A stretch of DNA of 64,000 nucleotides from Whitmania pigra. Its lineage: Eukaryota > Annelida > Clitellata > Hirudinida > Haemopidae. Where the stretch lies: the NCBI GenBank assembly GCA_021613335.1, contig JAJTWR010000371.1:482501-546500 (forward strand). The letters run 5' to 3'. The notes under the pieces were generated by a model that was not told the DNA's origin, did no database searches, and saw only the letters and a program-made list of their open reading frames with translations. The translations under genes and the position numbers were made by a program. Positions 53,343 to 62,940 of the stretch are shown in pieces. Numbering within the stretch: position 1 is the stretch's first letter; each line of letters opens with the position of its first letter.

Positions 53343-54576
53343 TATTATTATAGTGATAAGAACATGTCTGGATGTATGGAATATAGTTAACTTAGTTGCT
53401 TTATTATTTATATGATATTTTTCTAGTAGAAAATTTAAAACTATTACTCCATATATTCATATGTTGATAAATCTGGATTGTGTCATTGCTGAATCAGGGG
53501 GTGCGCAGGACGTGCTTCAGTATGTGGAAGATGTCGAAGCTCTCGAGAACTGCGACCATCTTCCAGTGGAGGTTTTTGAGGAGTTGACATCAGATCTGAG
53601 ATTCAACTCCTACCTCAAGGTGAATTTTATGATGTCCAGGATGATGATGATGGTGTTGGTAATGGTAATAGTGATGATGATGGTGATTGTGATAGCGATG
53701 ATGGCGATGGTGATGATAACAACATTGTAAAGGAGTACGATGTTAATGGTTTTGTTGTTTCAATAATGCCATTATTAAGAATCATAATTCACCAGATGCA
53801 AACTACAAATTTGGATTATATGCACATAAAACATAATAACCATGCAGATTTTTAATTCAATGTTGAAGTATAGTATCTTAATTTTAATATGTTATTATAT
53901 TGATAGTTATTAAGTGATTAATTACTTTAGTTATTATTAACTAAGCAATAATGTTGTTGATTAGATTCGTTGCTTTTGTATTATGTAGTTGTTTGAGGGG
54001 ATCCAGTCGAGGATGTTCAGCCTGAGAACTGCCTACAGACATGAATCTTCGAGCCAGCAACTAATAGAGGTAGTTATGTTAACTACTAATTATAATAATA
54101 ATAATTATTATTTGTCATTATTTGACGACGACAACAACAACAGTAATAATGCCTCAATGTTAATAAAAACACAGATTGTAATAATTTTACTGCCCTCGTG
54201 AATCACGTTCATCGTCATGATTTTGATTTTCAACCGACAATGTTTTCAGCTACTAGATCATCTCAGCAAGAGGTTAAGGAACTCGGTTGAGGATGTCAAA
54301 GCATTCTGCGACCTTGCCAGCTCCCCCCATCTTCAGGTGATGCTAGCTACGACAATAACAGTGTAACGGTGTATTAATAATAACAATTGTAAATATTAAT
54401 TGTTAAGTTATTTTGTTTCGGTGTTTCACAATTAATTTGTTGTAGCAATCCAATAAAGTTAATTTATTTCATCGTTTGGTAATTAATTTATCATTATTTT
54501 TATTATTATCAATAGTAATCCAATAAGATTAATTTATTCCATTGCGTGATAATAAATTTGTCATTATTATTGTTAA

Positions 54577-54646
<70 letters not shown>

Positions 54647-57600
54647 TTCGAGCGAGAGAGCTGAGGTGCGGCCGGTTTGTTTCTCGTGCGTTGTTTTTGT
54701 GAAAATATCGCTAGAAAATACACTGGTTTAGCTTAATTATCTCGTTTTTTCGTGTCCCCTACCTTTCATTCGTTAAAAGGTGAAACTACTCGTTGAAACG
54801 GGGAAAATTTGAAGACAAAACTTACAACGTTAACGTTTTCGTCCGCTGAGAATCTTCGGATTTTTGTCTTCAAACCGACTATTTCCTCCCTAAATAATGT
54901 CTAACAAAACCGGTTCTAATGTTATTGTGCGTAATCTGAGGTCAAGACAGGTCGTCGTCAAGGTAGAAGACTCGCAGAAGAGTTCAGAACCAAATCCTGA
55001 AATTCAAGATTCAGTGAAATGTGAATATTGCTTGGCTTCATTTAAGACAACCAAAGGACTAAAGTTGCATCAGAACCAAAAACATCCCGTCGAATATCAC
55101 GAAAAAAGAGCCGGAAAAACTTATTCAAAATGTTTGTGGTCAACAGAGGAATCCAACATGCTGGCAGAAATTGAACTGGAGCTGATTGAAAATGGTTGTA
55201 AGAATATCAATGTGGAGGCTCACAAGAGATTTCAACACCGCACATTGGAGGCTGTAAAGTGTCATAGAAGACAAGAAGTTTACAGAAAACTACTTCAGAA
55301 TCGACGAGAAGGGAAAAAGAAGGACGTTGCAGAAGATGGTGCTGACTTTACAAACGATGCCCTTGTTAGTGTGATTCCTCCCTCACAGGACACAGTCGTT
55401 TGGACTCAGATAGCGGAGGCAGAATGGAAGTTAAAATCGAATGAAAAGAAACGAATAAACGTGTCTCTGCACCAACATCTGCCAAACATGTCGGTGAATA
55501 GTATCAGGAGGGTTAGAAATAAACAGCAATACCGAACCTTCTACAACGACTTTATATTAGAAAGAACAACGGAATCACGTAATCAGACCAAAATATTGAT
55601 TAATCCCATTCCGGATGTGCAGGAGACAGACGATGTTGGTAGCGGCTTATGTTTAAAACAATTTGTGATTGGCAACTACGAGCTATTAAATCTTTCGGCT
55701 GAGGAATTGTCTTACCTGTTGAACCAATCAACACCAACAGAAACAAAGCAAAATTTGATAGACAGTGAGTACCTGGTGTGGATTGGGGGCCTGATGAAAA
55801 GTAGCAAAGCGAGGAATGTTCGACCAACCCGAGGTCGCGAAAAGAAAAAACTGATCCGCCAGAATAGAAAAGAAAACAATAACCAAGGAGGTAACAGGAC
55901 ATTTCTCGTGACCAAGACAAGACCAACCAAGAGAGAATTGAGAACTCAAGATCGACAAAAACAGAAAGAAGCTTCAAACCCTGATGAAAAAGAACCCAAC
56001 GAAGGGTTCACAGTCGGTTCTCAATGAGGATTATGGAGAAGAACAGAAACCATTTCCTCACGATAAGTTGGTCGAGTATTGGCGACAGGTGTTTTCTAGT
56101 GAATCGGTCAGAGATGAAAGACCCGTGGCACCAGTAACGGGACCATGTTATGATTTGGAGGCTCCAATAACATGCGGTGAGGTCAAAATAGCTTGGAAGG
56201 GTTTGAAAGATGCCGCTCCAGGACTGGATGGAATGAAGAAGAAACATCTCGAAGGGATTAAATTTATTGATTGCGCTGTTCACATGACGTTATGGATGTT
56301 TGTTGGTCTCCCTCCATCTCCATTCAAGGAGGGAATCGTCAGTTGCATTCCGAAAGTCAAAGAGCCATCCGCCCCGAATGAATTTAGGCCCATAACTGTC
56401 AGTCCCATCATGAGCCGATTATTTCATCGGATAATCAACAAAAGAATGCTGCAGTTTTGGCCAATATCTGCTCGACAAAAAGCGTTCAGAAACGGCGATG
56501 GTCTCGGTGATAACGTGTGGTTTGTCAAAGCACTAATCGATAAAAAAAGACAGGAAAGGAAAAAATTGAACATGACCTTTGTAGACGTGGCAAAGGCTTT
56601 CGATTCAGTGAGCCATCATTCCATCCTGATAGCCGTTCGGCGCCTCGGCACCCCCCCAATGCTGACCAAATACCTGACGAGCTTGTACAGCAACAGCAAA
56701 GTTTACATGAAAATGGAGAACGGACTCAGTGAGGCAATTCCGGTTGGTAGAGGAGTGAGACAGGGAGACCCAATGTCTCCTATGCTTTTCAACGCGGTCG
56801 TTGACATGTTCATGAGCAACATGGACAGTTCTATCGGCGTCACCGCAGGATCCGGGTCACAGAAGTGTAATTATGTTGCCTTCGCAGATGATCTCCTTCT
56901 GCTGTCCTCAACCGACATTGGAATGCAAATGATGCTGAGACAACTGGAGACAGAAATGGCTAAAGTCGGTCTCATCATGAATCCAGGAAAATGTGCCTCG
57001 ATGAGAACCGAAATTATCAGCAAACGCAAGCAGTGGATAGTTAATCCCACACCTTACTTGAAACTGCAGGAAAGGGAAATCAAGGCTCTCAGCATCACAG
57101 ACACCTACAAATATCTCGGTGTTGAAATAGGACCACGTATGAAATATTCCTCGTTGGGCGAAAGAATTCAGAAGGGTCTTCACTCCATTTCGCGTGCTCC
57201 ACTCAAGCCTTGTCAGAGATTATTCATTCTGAAGAAGCACTTGTTGCCAAGTCTGGTTCACAGGCTCACCTTTGACAAAATTTCCCTTAAGGCCCTCAAA
57301 GCGGCCGACGTTGCAATCAGAGGTGCAGTAAGAAGATGGCTGCGATTGCCAAAAGACACAGTGAATGCGTTTTTACATGCCCCTGTCAGGTTTGGGGGTC
57401 TGGGGGTTCTCCAGCTGAAAAGTTGGATTCCGAATGTCAGGATCCAAAGAATGACCAAAGTTATACAACAAGCAAAGCATAACGAAGACGAATTCCTTAC
57501 GGAATTGTTGCATCACAACACAACTGTTATGAGCGAAGTGAGAAGATTCGGGAAACCTCAGCCGAACAAGGGGACTGCGGAGTCATCAAATCTCCGACAA

Positions 57601-60600
57601 GTGATTGCTGCGGAGCAACTCTATCAAACAGTGGATGGTTATGGCCTAAGGTCCTTTATGAGTGCTGTTGTTCCCAGCGAATGGCTGGTTGATGGTATTG
57701 ACAAGATGCCAACCCAGAAGTTCATGCAATGCGTGAGGGTTCGTGCTGCGGTCCTTCATAACAAACTGCGATCGGCAAGAAAAAATCCAATGGCCAACAC
57801 CACTTGCGATGCCGGCTGTGAAGAGGTCGAGTCTCTGGGCCACATTATTCAGAACTGCCACAGAACCAACGGTCCGCGCCACGCAAGGCACGACGCCATA
57901 GTGAGAATGCTTGAGAGCAGATTGAAGGAGAAGGGATACGCAACGAAATTGGAACCCAGAATCCCAACGGTACTAGGAACGAGAATTCCAGATCTTTGCG
58001 CTTGGAATAAGACAGAATACATCGTTTGCGATGTGGCGATTATTAAAGATACAATGGGACTAGACCGATGGCATGAATTCAAGGTGAACAAATATGACAA
58101 ACCTGATATTCATAGATGGATGGAGCAAAACAATCCGATTGCCAATGTGGAGAAACAGAAAGGGCTGATCACAGCTCTCATATTGAATTGGAGGGGCGCG
58201 GTGTCTTTGAAGTCCTGGGAGTTTTGGAAAGCACATGGGGTCAAAAGAAGACTTCTTATGTGGATATCCATTAAGGTGTTACAGGAGACATATAAGATCT
58301 GGAAATTTTTCAAGCATAGTACCTGGAGAAAACACAGACGAAAGGGCCAAAGAGGACGCACAAAAAACACTTTCAATAATTCATGACAATATTTCGAAAA
58401 TTTATTTAACCATTTCAATACTTCTATTCGAACTCAAAATATTTATATTATGGTCCTTGGGTGATCCCTGACCCGTATGAGGACTTTAAATATTCGGGTG
58501 ATGTTTTTTTTTTTTTGATGATGGTTCTAGAAAGTGTCAGAGGGCTAAATAAAATCTTTGAAAAGTAGTAATCCAACAAGATGTGAATCAATCTCCAGGC
58601 CCTCCTTCAAGCCCATGACCTCATAGCTTCCAAATTGAACGCAGCCACGGCACTCCGATTGGCCGACCGTCACGACCAATCGGGAGCCAGCATGCTTGCC
58701 GTCAATGGAAACTTTAAAGAGGGTAGCATCCCTCGCCAGACCTTGCCCCATAGGTTCACGCCCTGCGACCAGTCAACATTCAAGGGTTCAACTTTGACCT
58801 TTGAGTCCAACAACCCAGAGGGAAGCCAAGGTTATGCTTCCACCTCAAAGGTTAACAACAACAACAACAGCTACAAAGCTAGTCCGGGCAGCAGCAACTT
58901 CGAGGCTCTGGCATCCGAAGAAGAGTTCAGGACTGGAAAGGCGAGGGTTGTGCACTTTTTGAAGAACAGCGATGAACCTTTGGTAAGTTGGATGTAGAAT
59001 TATTAGTATTATTGTTATTATTATATTATTGTTATTATTATATTATTGTTAATGCTTATTAGTATCGTTATATTGATATAATTGTCACCATTGCATAATA
59101 GCTATCAGTTCTCTTTACCTTCTCTTAACAGGGCATAACTCTAAAGGTGAACGAGCAAAAGAAGTGCGTCGTATCGAGGATACTCGATGGAGGGATGATA
59201 CATAGACACGGTGAAGATTGTAGTTATAGTCATGGTTATGATTAAGATGATGATGATGATGATAATGACAAGTCATTGAATTTACTACATTGGATCTGAT
59301 CGAGTCAATTTGAGACTTTGTTCCACTTTTAATTGTTGTTTAATATTGGTTGCCAGGGACTCTTCACGTTGGCGACGAGATTTGTGAAATCAACGGAAAG
59401 AAGGTGGAGGGAGAGACTGTGGAGACTTTGCAGAAGTTACTGGTTGGTTGTCATGGCAACATTGTTATTGACAGTTACATAATGATTATGATAGTGATGT
59501 AGTTTCTATAATGACTGTTAATGACTGTTTGTCAATGGGTGATGAAGCATCACAAGCGTCTTATCATGATATGACATTTTAGTCGTCATTGTTGTCCAAT
59601 AAGTTTTTATTGTCTTACGGTTGTCGTCAGTGATGTTGCTGAAAAACTTTGCAGAGAGACTGCAGAGGCACCATAGCCTTCAAAATCATACCCAGCCCGA
59701 GGACGCCTCCTGTTCAAAGCGAGGTGAGATGATGCGAGCGAGAATCGCATAATTTATTAACGTTGAATAATCTTATTCAGTATGGATGGATTGATTGATT
59801 AAGCAATTCACTTTCAAAATCAGATTTTCGTCAAGGCCTTGTTTTCTTACGACCCCTCTATGGACAGCTTCACTCCAAGTCAGGATGCTGGCCTTAAGTT
59901 CAAGGTCGGGGACGTGCTGAGGGTGGTCAGTCGGGATGATGCCAACTGGTGGCAGGCACGACCTTGGGATGCCCCCAAAAACCAGCCTGCCAAACTTGTG
60001 CCATCTCCTCAGTTGCAGGAGATGAGGATATTTGCTGAAGATCAAGCTAGGAAGAAGAATGGTGGGGATTGTGGTGGTGATGTTGGTTACGGTGGTGATG
60101 ATGGAGGGTCCAAATGGTGACTTGTTAAAGGAACAGTCCTTTTTACTAATAAAATATGTGATTACTTAAATATTACGAGTACACTTTTTCTCAATTAATT
60201 CTGCTAGCATTATATCTAATGTATAACGGTACAATTGTAGTATTATTATTGTATTATAATATTAATATTTGTATAATCGTTTTCATTCAATTTTCAGCTC
60301 AGAGTGGTTGGCTGACGAGAAAGAGGCGTGTCCACAAGGACAAGTACCTGGCCAAGCACAATTCTCTCTTCGACCAATTGGAGTTGGTGACTTACGAGGA
60401 GGTGGTCAGGTTGCCCTACTTCGCGAGGAAAACATTGGTTCTTCTAGGTGGGTGGAGTTAAAACTTGTGAGAGTGACCAGTCAAAAGCCTCGATCTCTTT
60501 AGAGTTGCTAATACTGTTTAATTCACGTCCTCATTGATTTTCTTCATTCATTTCCTCAACAGGTGCTCACGGAGTTGGCAGACGCCACATCAAGAACATG

Positions 60601-61862
60601 TTGATAACCCACCAGTCACACAAGTTTGCCTACCCAATTCCACGTTAGTTTCTAATTTATTTACAAAAGATGATGATAATAATAATGATTACAACAATTA
60701 ATAATTAATAATCATCCAGTCACACCATTTTTTGCCATTACCATTTTGTAACCAGCACATCACATAAACTCTTCCTTTACTTTAACCTTGTACAACTTTC
60801 AATTACCACTTGAAATCCTTCCATCGCCAGACACCGACCGACCTCCACGCTCCGGTGAGGAGCACGGCCTCAACTATTTCTTCGTGACCTATGACCTGAT
60901 GACCTCGGAAATCAAAGACAATCAGTTCCTCGAGTATGGCACCCACGAAGGAGCTCTCTATGGGACGAAACTGGACACCATCAAGCAGATCCATAAACAG
61001 GGACTCATAGCCATATTGGATGTTGAACCTCAGGTTGTCATTGGTTCCTACCTGACATGGTGTTTTTTTCTTTTGGCCAATAGGAAGTATGGATAAATTA
61101 TTATAATGTATTATAATTAATATAATGAATAGGTCTTGTTTTACTGGATTTTTTTATTATTAACTTGATTGCTTACAATTAATTGATTCTATTGATTTTT
61201 TTTTCAGTATTGCTTTTAAGTTATGTCTCTATTACTTATAAGTAATTAATAATTTTGATAATAGCCATATGTCATGTTATCTGCTGATTATCTGATAATA
61301 GTTATTGTAATCATAATAAAGTTACTGAATTCATATTGGTGTAATCATTGGTTATCATTTTCATTCTCAGGCATTGAAGATTTTGAGGACTGCAGAATTT
61401 GCTCCTTTTGTGGTTTTCATAGCTGCTCCAAAGAACATTTCCCTGATGGATGTGAGATGCTGAAATGATTGGAGAGTAGTTGTTACGGTGGTGATGATGA
61501 TGATGATGGTAATTATGATGGTGATTATGGTGAAAATTATGATTGTGGTGGTGATGATTATGATAATGATGAAGATGGCGATATGATGTTGATGATGATG
61601 ATTCTATTGGTAACTGCAATGACTAAATGACTCGACTTCATTGGTTTTACCACAGCTTAAACTAAAAATGCTTGGACAATTGCAGAGCAAGCAGATGGAG
61701 CGTCTGGTCGAGACGAGCGACATGCTCGAGCGAACCTACCAGCACCTGTTCGACCTCAAGGTCGTCAACAACGAAATCAACGAAACCATCAGGGAACTGG
61801 AACTGGCCGTGGACGCGGTGATGGCCAACCCGCAGTGGGTGCCCGTCGGATGGCTCTACTGA
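48261..61862 (+). CDS. CASK: CASK, calcium/calmodulin-dependent serine kinase-like MAGUK scaffold (complete, 22 exons)
   Basis: Membrane-associated scaffold linking adhesion receptors (neurexin, syndecan) to Mint/Veli and the actin cortex. Exons: 48261-48325, 48694-48809, 49099-49204, 49692-49769, 50254-50432, 50953-51128, 52563-52685, 52915-52995, 53122-53224, 53498-53619, 53989-54069, 54250-54336, 58599-58982, 59132-59210, 59357-59442, 59655-59723, 59824-60061, 60298-60447, 60563-60643, 60831-61033, 61371-61451, 61656-61862. All phases agree; the sum is 2895 bases, 964 residues (vertebrate CASK about 926). Domain order: CaMK-like pseudokinase, two L27, PDZ, SH3, guanylate-kinase-like, ending WVPVGWLY. 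The last exon may start at 61686 instead. The kinase has lost more catalytic residues than vertebrate CASK. The intron 54337-58598 hosts a retrotransposon. Confidence 0.95.
48694..49769 (+). CDS. CASK: CASK pseudokinase N-lobe exons (VAIK lysine is arginine)
   Basis: Exon 48694-48809 reads [20 protein letters not shown] then [11 protein letters not shown], matching GPFSVVRRCINRETGQQFA then VKIVDVAKF of vertebrate CASK. The ATP-positioning lysine is Arg (residue 43, AGA at 48755-48757), and the glycine loop has lost most glycines. Exon 49099-49204 is [20 protein letters not shown] (helix C with its Glu). Exon 49692-49769 is [20 protein letters not shown], very close to vertebrate CASK. Confidence 0.9.
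50254..52685 (+). CDS. CASK: CASK pseudokinase C-lobe exons (HRD kept, DFG is GNF)
   Basis: Exon 50254-50432: [26 protein letters not shown] (Asp at residue 144 kept; the following Lys and Asn positions are Arg and Ser), and [10 protein letters not shown], where the metal-binding Asp of DFG is Gly (residue 164; vertebrate CASK has GFG). Exon 50953-51128: [20 protein letters not shown]. Exon 52563-52685: [20 protein letters not shown] and ALREPWIR. The linker between the last two aligns without a gap to vertebrate CASK, so no exon is missing despite a 1.4-kb intron. Confidence 0.9.
51905..52376 (+). mobile_element. 5'-truncated LINE fragment (CR1/L2/jockey-like reverse transcriptase)
   Basis: Reads [20 protein letters not shown] in one frame (YADD at 51975-51986, the catalytic box of reverse transcriptase). 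It then shifts frame to [37 protein letters not shown] and [11 protein letters not shown], which is the conserved order of jockey/CR1/L2-type elements. An in-frame TAA and a frameshift show it is dead. The 3' end is CTTTATAAATAAATTATTATT, running into an ATT microsatellite. It sits in CASK intron 51129-52562 in sense orientation. Confidence 0.8.
52369..52434. repeat. ATT microsatellite at LINE 3' end
   Basis: (ATT)n tract immediately following the truncated LINE, presumably grown from its 3' tail. Confidence 0.9.
52915..54336 (+). CDS. CASK: CASK CaM-binding segment and L27 domains (exons 8-12)
   Basis: Exon 52915-52995 ([20 protein letters not shown]) is the CaMKII-type regulatory helix. 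Exon 53122-53224 is a divergent linker. Exons 53498-53619 and 53989-54069 hold the first L27 domain ([20 protein letters not shown]). Exon 54250-54336 with the start of 58599-58982 holds the second ([20 protein letters not shown], then [13 protein letters not shown]). L27 domains recruit SAP97 and Veli/LIN7 partners. Confidence 0.88.
54575..54646. repeat. composite ATT / TAG trinucleotide repeat
   Basis: About 13 ATT units followed by about 10 TAG/AGT units, directly abutting the 5' end of the R2-like retrotransposon. It is probably the element's insertion target or grew at the junction. Confidence 0.9.
54897..56027 (+). CDS. retrotransposon ORF1: C2H2 zinc finger and Myb-like DNA-binding protein
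   Basis: 376 residues. One classical zinc finger near residues 42-63 has the spacing C-X2-C-X12-H-X4-H (CEYC, later LHQNQKH). A Trp-containing Myb-like helix set follows ([20 protein letters not shown], then [15 protein letters not shown]) and a second similar region ([28 protein letters not shown]). The C-terminal third is basic and Gln/Asn/Lys-rich. In R2-clade elements such N-terminal fingers and Myb motifs bind the insertion site. In standard R2 they are fused to the RT in one ORF; here they are separate, overlapping ORF2 by 44 bases in a +1 frame. Confidence 0.88.
   Translation: MSNKTGSNVIVRNLRSRQVVVKVEDSQKSSEPNPEIQDSVKCEYCLASFKTTKGLKLHQNQKHPVEYHEKRAGKTYSKCLWSTEESNMLAEIELELIENGCKNINVEAHKRFQHRTLEAVKCHRRQEVYRKLLQNRREGKKKDVAEDGADFTNDALVSVIPPSQDTVVWTQIAEAEWKLKSNEKKRINVSLHQHLPNMSVNSIRRVRNKQQYRTFYNDFILERTTESRNQTKILINPIPDVQETDDVGSGLCLKQFVIGNYELLNLSAEELSYLLNQSTPTETKQNLIDSEYLVWIGGLMKSSKARNVRPTRGREKKKLIRQNRKENNNQGGNRTFLVTKTRPTKRELRTQDRQKQKEASNPDEKEPNEGFTVGSQ
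55984..58386 (+). CDS. retrotransposon ORF2: reverse transcriptase with restriction-like endonuclease
   Basis: 800 residues, makes cDNA by target-primed reverse transcription. RT blocks: [52 protein letters not shown] (catalytic Asp), [30 protein letters not shown] (catalytic pair, FADD at 56881-56892), [19 protein letters not shown] thumb region follows with [10 protein letters not shown] and [13 protein letters not shown]. Then comes a CCHC knuckle ([18 protein letters not shown]) and the endonuclease core ([20 protein letters not shown] with the PD...D signature). There is no apurinic-type endonuclease, so the element belongs with R2/R4/NeSL-type lineages. Start ATG at 55984 overlaps the end of ORF1; a frameshifted fusion protein is possible. 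Confidence 0.92.
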   Translation: MKKNPTKGSQSVLNEDYGEEQKPFPHDKLVEYWRQVFSSESVRDERPVAPVTGPCYDLEAPITCGEVKIAWKGLKDAAPGLDGMKKKHLEGIKFIDCAVHMTLWMFVGLPPSPFKEGIVSCIPKVKEPSAPNEFRPITVSPIMSRLFHRIINKRMLQFWPISARQKAFRNGDGLGDNVWFVKALIDKKRQERKKLNMTFVDVAKAFDSVSHHSILIAVRRLGTPPMLTKYLTSLYSNSKVYMKMENGLSEAIPVGRGVRQGDPMSPMLFNAVVDMFMSNMDSSIGVTAGSGSQKCNYVAFADDLLLLSSTDIGMQMMLRQLETEMAKVGLIMNPGKCASMRTEIISKRKQWIVNPTPYLKLQEREIKALSITDTYKYLGVEIGPRMKYSSLGERIQKGLHSISRAPLKPCQRLFILKKHLLPSLVHRLTFDKISLKALKAADVAIRGAVRRWLRLPKDTVNAFLHAPVRFGGLGVLQLKSWIPNVRIQRMTKVIQQAKHNEDEFLTELLHHNTTVMSEVRRFGKPQPNKGTAESSNLRQVIAAEQLYQTVDGYGLRSFMSAVVPSEWLVDGIDKMPTQKFMQCVRVRAAVLHNKLRSARKNPMANTTCDAGCEEVESLGHIIQNCHRTNGPRHARHDAIVRMLESRLKEKGYATKLEPRIPTVLGTRIPDLCAWNKTEYIVCDVAIIKDTMGLDRWHEFKVNKYDKPDIHRWMEQNNPIANVEKQKGLITALILNWRGAVSLKSWEFWKAHGVKRRLLMWISIKVLQETYKIWKFFKHSTWRKHRRKGQRGRTKNTFNNS
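58599..59723 (+). CDS. CASK: CASK linker and PDZ domain exons
   Basis: Exon 58599-58982 ends the second L27, carries a long Ser/Asn-rich linker with an Asn run coded by an AAC repeat, and begins the PDZ ([13 protein letters not shown]). Exons 59132-59210, 59357-59442 and 59655-59723 complete it: [40 protein letters not shown] and [14 protein letters not shown]. The carboxylate-binding loop is P-L-G-I-T-L, as in CASK, which prefers class II C-termini such as EFYA or EYYV. Confidence 0.9.
59824..61862 (+). CDS. CASK: CASK SH3, HOOK and guanylate-kinase-like exons
   Basis: Exon 59824-60061 is the SH3 domain ([39 protein letters not shown]). Its real end is GT at 60062; the Gly-rich extension beyond is intronic. 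Exon 60298-60447 adds the basic HOOK region ([20 protein letters not shown]) and ARKTLVLLG. Exons 60563-60643, 60831-61033, 61371-61451 and 61656-61862 give [69 protein letters not shown] and [18 protein letters not shown]. The P-loop is degenerate, as in all MAGUK GK domains, so it binds phosphoproteins rather than catalysing GMP phosphorylation. Confidence 0.92.
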
Positions 61863-62940
61863 AAAGGTCGAAGGATTGGGGTTCGGTGGCCGTGGTTTTT
61901 CTATGTTTGGTTCGAACTTTCACGTTACTATTTGTTTTGTTTCAAGAGTTTAACTTTTATTTTTCACCTTCCTACTGACTGAGTTCGAAATGACGTTTTA
62001 TCAGAAACCGTGCTTTTTCTTTGTGCTCGTATGTTGCTTCTGTTTTCTACATCGATCAGTTGTAGATGCTTGAGTGTTGATCAAACAGCTTGAAATATCA
62101 TATTTATGTCATTTTCATTATTATTATTATTATTATTATTTCTGTTGTTGTGCTTATCTCGTTATTGTTTTATTTATTAGTTCAATTTTTACGGCTTAAT
62201 AGTTAAAGATGCAAACTTAACTCAGTCACCAGGAACATTAAATATTCATCGCTGGGTGTGCATTTTTAAATATGCATTGTTAAGCATGCATTGCTGGGTG
62301 TGCATTAAACGTTAAATATGCACTGATAAGTATGCATTGCGTGTTTTAAAGGGTGTGTTGTTAAATATGCATTGCTCTGTGCTAACTGTTAATTATGCAT
62401 TGTTTAATATGCATTGCCGAGTATGCACTTTTCATGTTCAGATGCCTGTGGTCTTCCTTTTAAGTCTTAATAACTTATGCGTTGGATTAATTATTATTAC
62501 TTACTTTATTATTACTTATTATTAATTAATTATTATTGCTTACTCTCTCCTTACAGCTCTCTATTTTGTCTTTAATTTTAAGACTTATTATTAAGTCAGT
62601 TATTATTATTATTATTATTATTATTATATTATTATTATTATTAACGTCATCACCGTCATCATCATCATCATCGTTATTATTATTTTATGCTATCAGTGGA
62701 GGATAATAATAATTATCATTAATATCATTAAACATTGATTTTATTTCCATAACAAAGTCACCGTCAACATCAGTTAGTGAATCGTTATAAATTAGGCAAC
62801 GTTGTCATACCGTAGAGTGACATTAATTCTAGTTGTTTGTAAGCATCAGTTGTTCAAGTGGTTGTTTAATAGCAGCTGTTTGAAAATGCATTTGAAGCTC
62901 AAGTTTTTTTAATGCACCATTAGGCTGCCACAACCTGTCA
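61863..62940. other. CASK downstream region with ATT repeats
   Basis: CASK 3' UTR and spacer. ATT/ATC microsatellites at 62116-62140, 62600-62643 and 62655-62690. An array of TATGCATTG-like units lies at 62245-62430 (separate entry). No gene is recognised. Confidence 0.6.
62245..62430. repeat. degenerate TATGCATTG array
   Basis: TATGCATTG or a close variant (GTGTGCATT, TATGCACTG, CATGCATTG) occurs about ten times in 185 bases with irregular spacing of about 13 to 40 bases, mixed with TTAAATATGCAT and CTGGGTGTGCATT. The core ATGCAT is palindromic. Confidence 0.85.

Larger units (their letters stand above)
54647..58505 (+). mobile_element. non-LTR retrotransposon of R2-like (restriction-like endonuclease) type
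   Basis: About 3.9 kb in the CASK intron 54337-58598, sense orientation. The order is a 250-base 5' leader less AT-rich than the flanks, ORF1 (zinc finger and Myb-like), an overlapping ORF2 (reverse transcriptase, CCHC knuckle, restriction-like endonuclease), and a short 3' UTR. ORFs are uninterrupted, so the copy is recent. The 5' junction abuts (TAG)n. The 3' junction is near CGGGTGATG followed by a T run and GATGATGG; exact ends are uncertain and no clear target duplication was identified. Confidence 0.85.

Noticed and set aside
53634..53730. Met/Val-rich extension of the CASK L27 exon
   Set aside because: Lies beyond the GT donor at 53620 and is a GAT/GGT repeat intron; the next exon joins in phase at 53989.
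55600..55977. Minus-strand hydrophobic frames under the retrotransposon ORF1
   Set aside because: Antisense shadows of a clearly coding frame.
57646..58418. Minus-strand frames under ORF2
   Set aside because: Shadows of the reverse transcriptase/endonuclease frame.
58640..58690. CTCCGATTGG / CCAATCGGGAG inverted repeat as a regulatory hairpin
   Set aside because: It lies inside a coding exon of CASK in the Ser-rich linker; the pairing is most likely coincidental.
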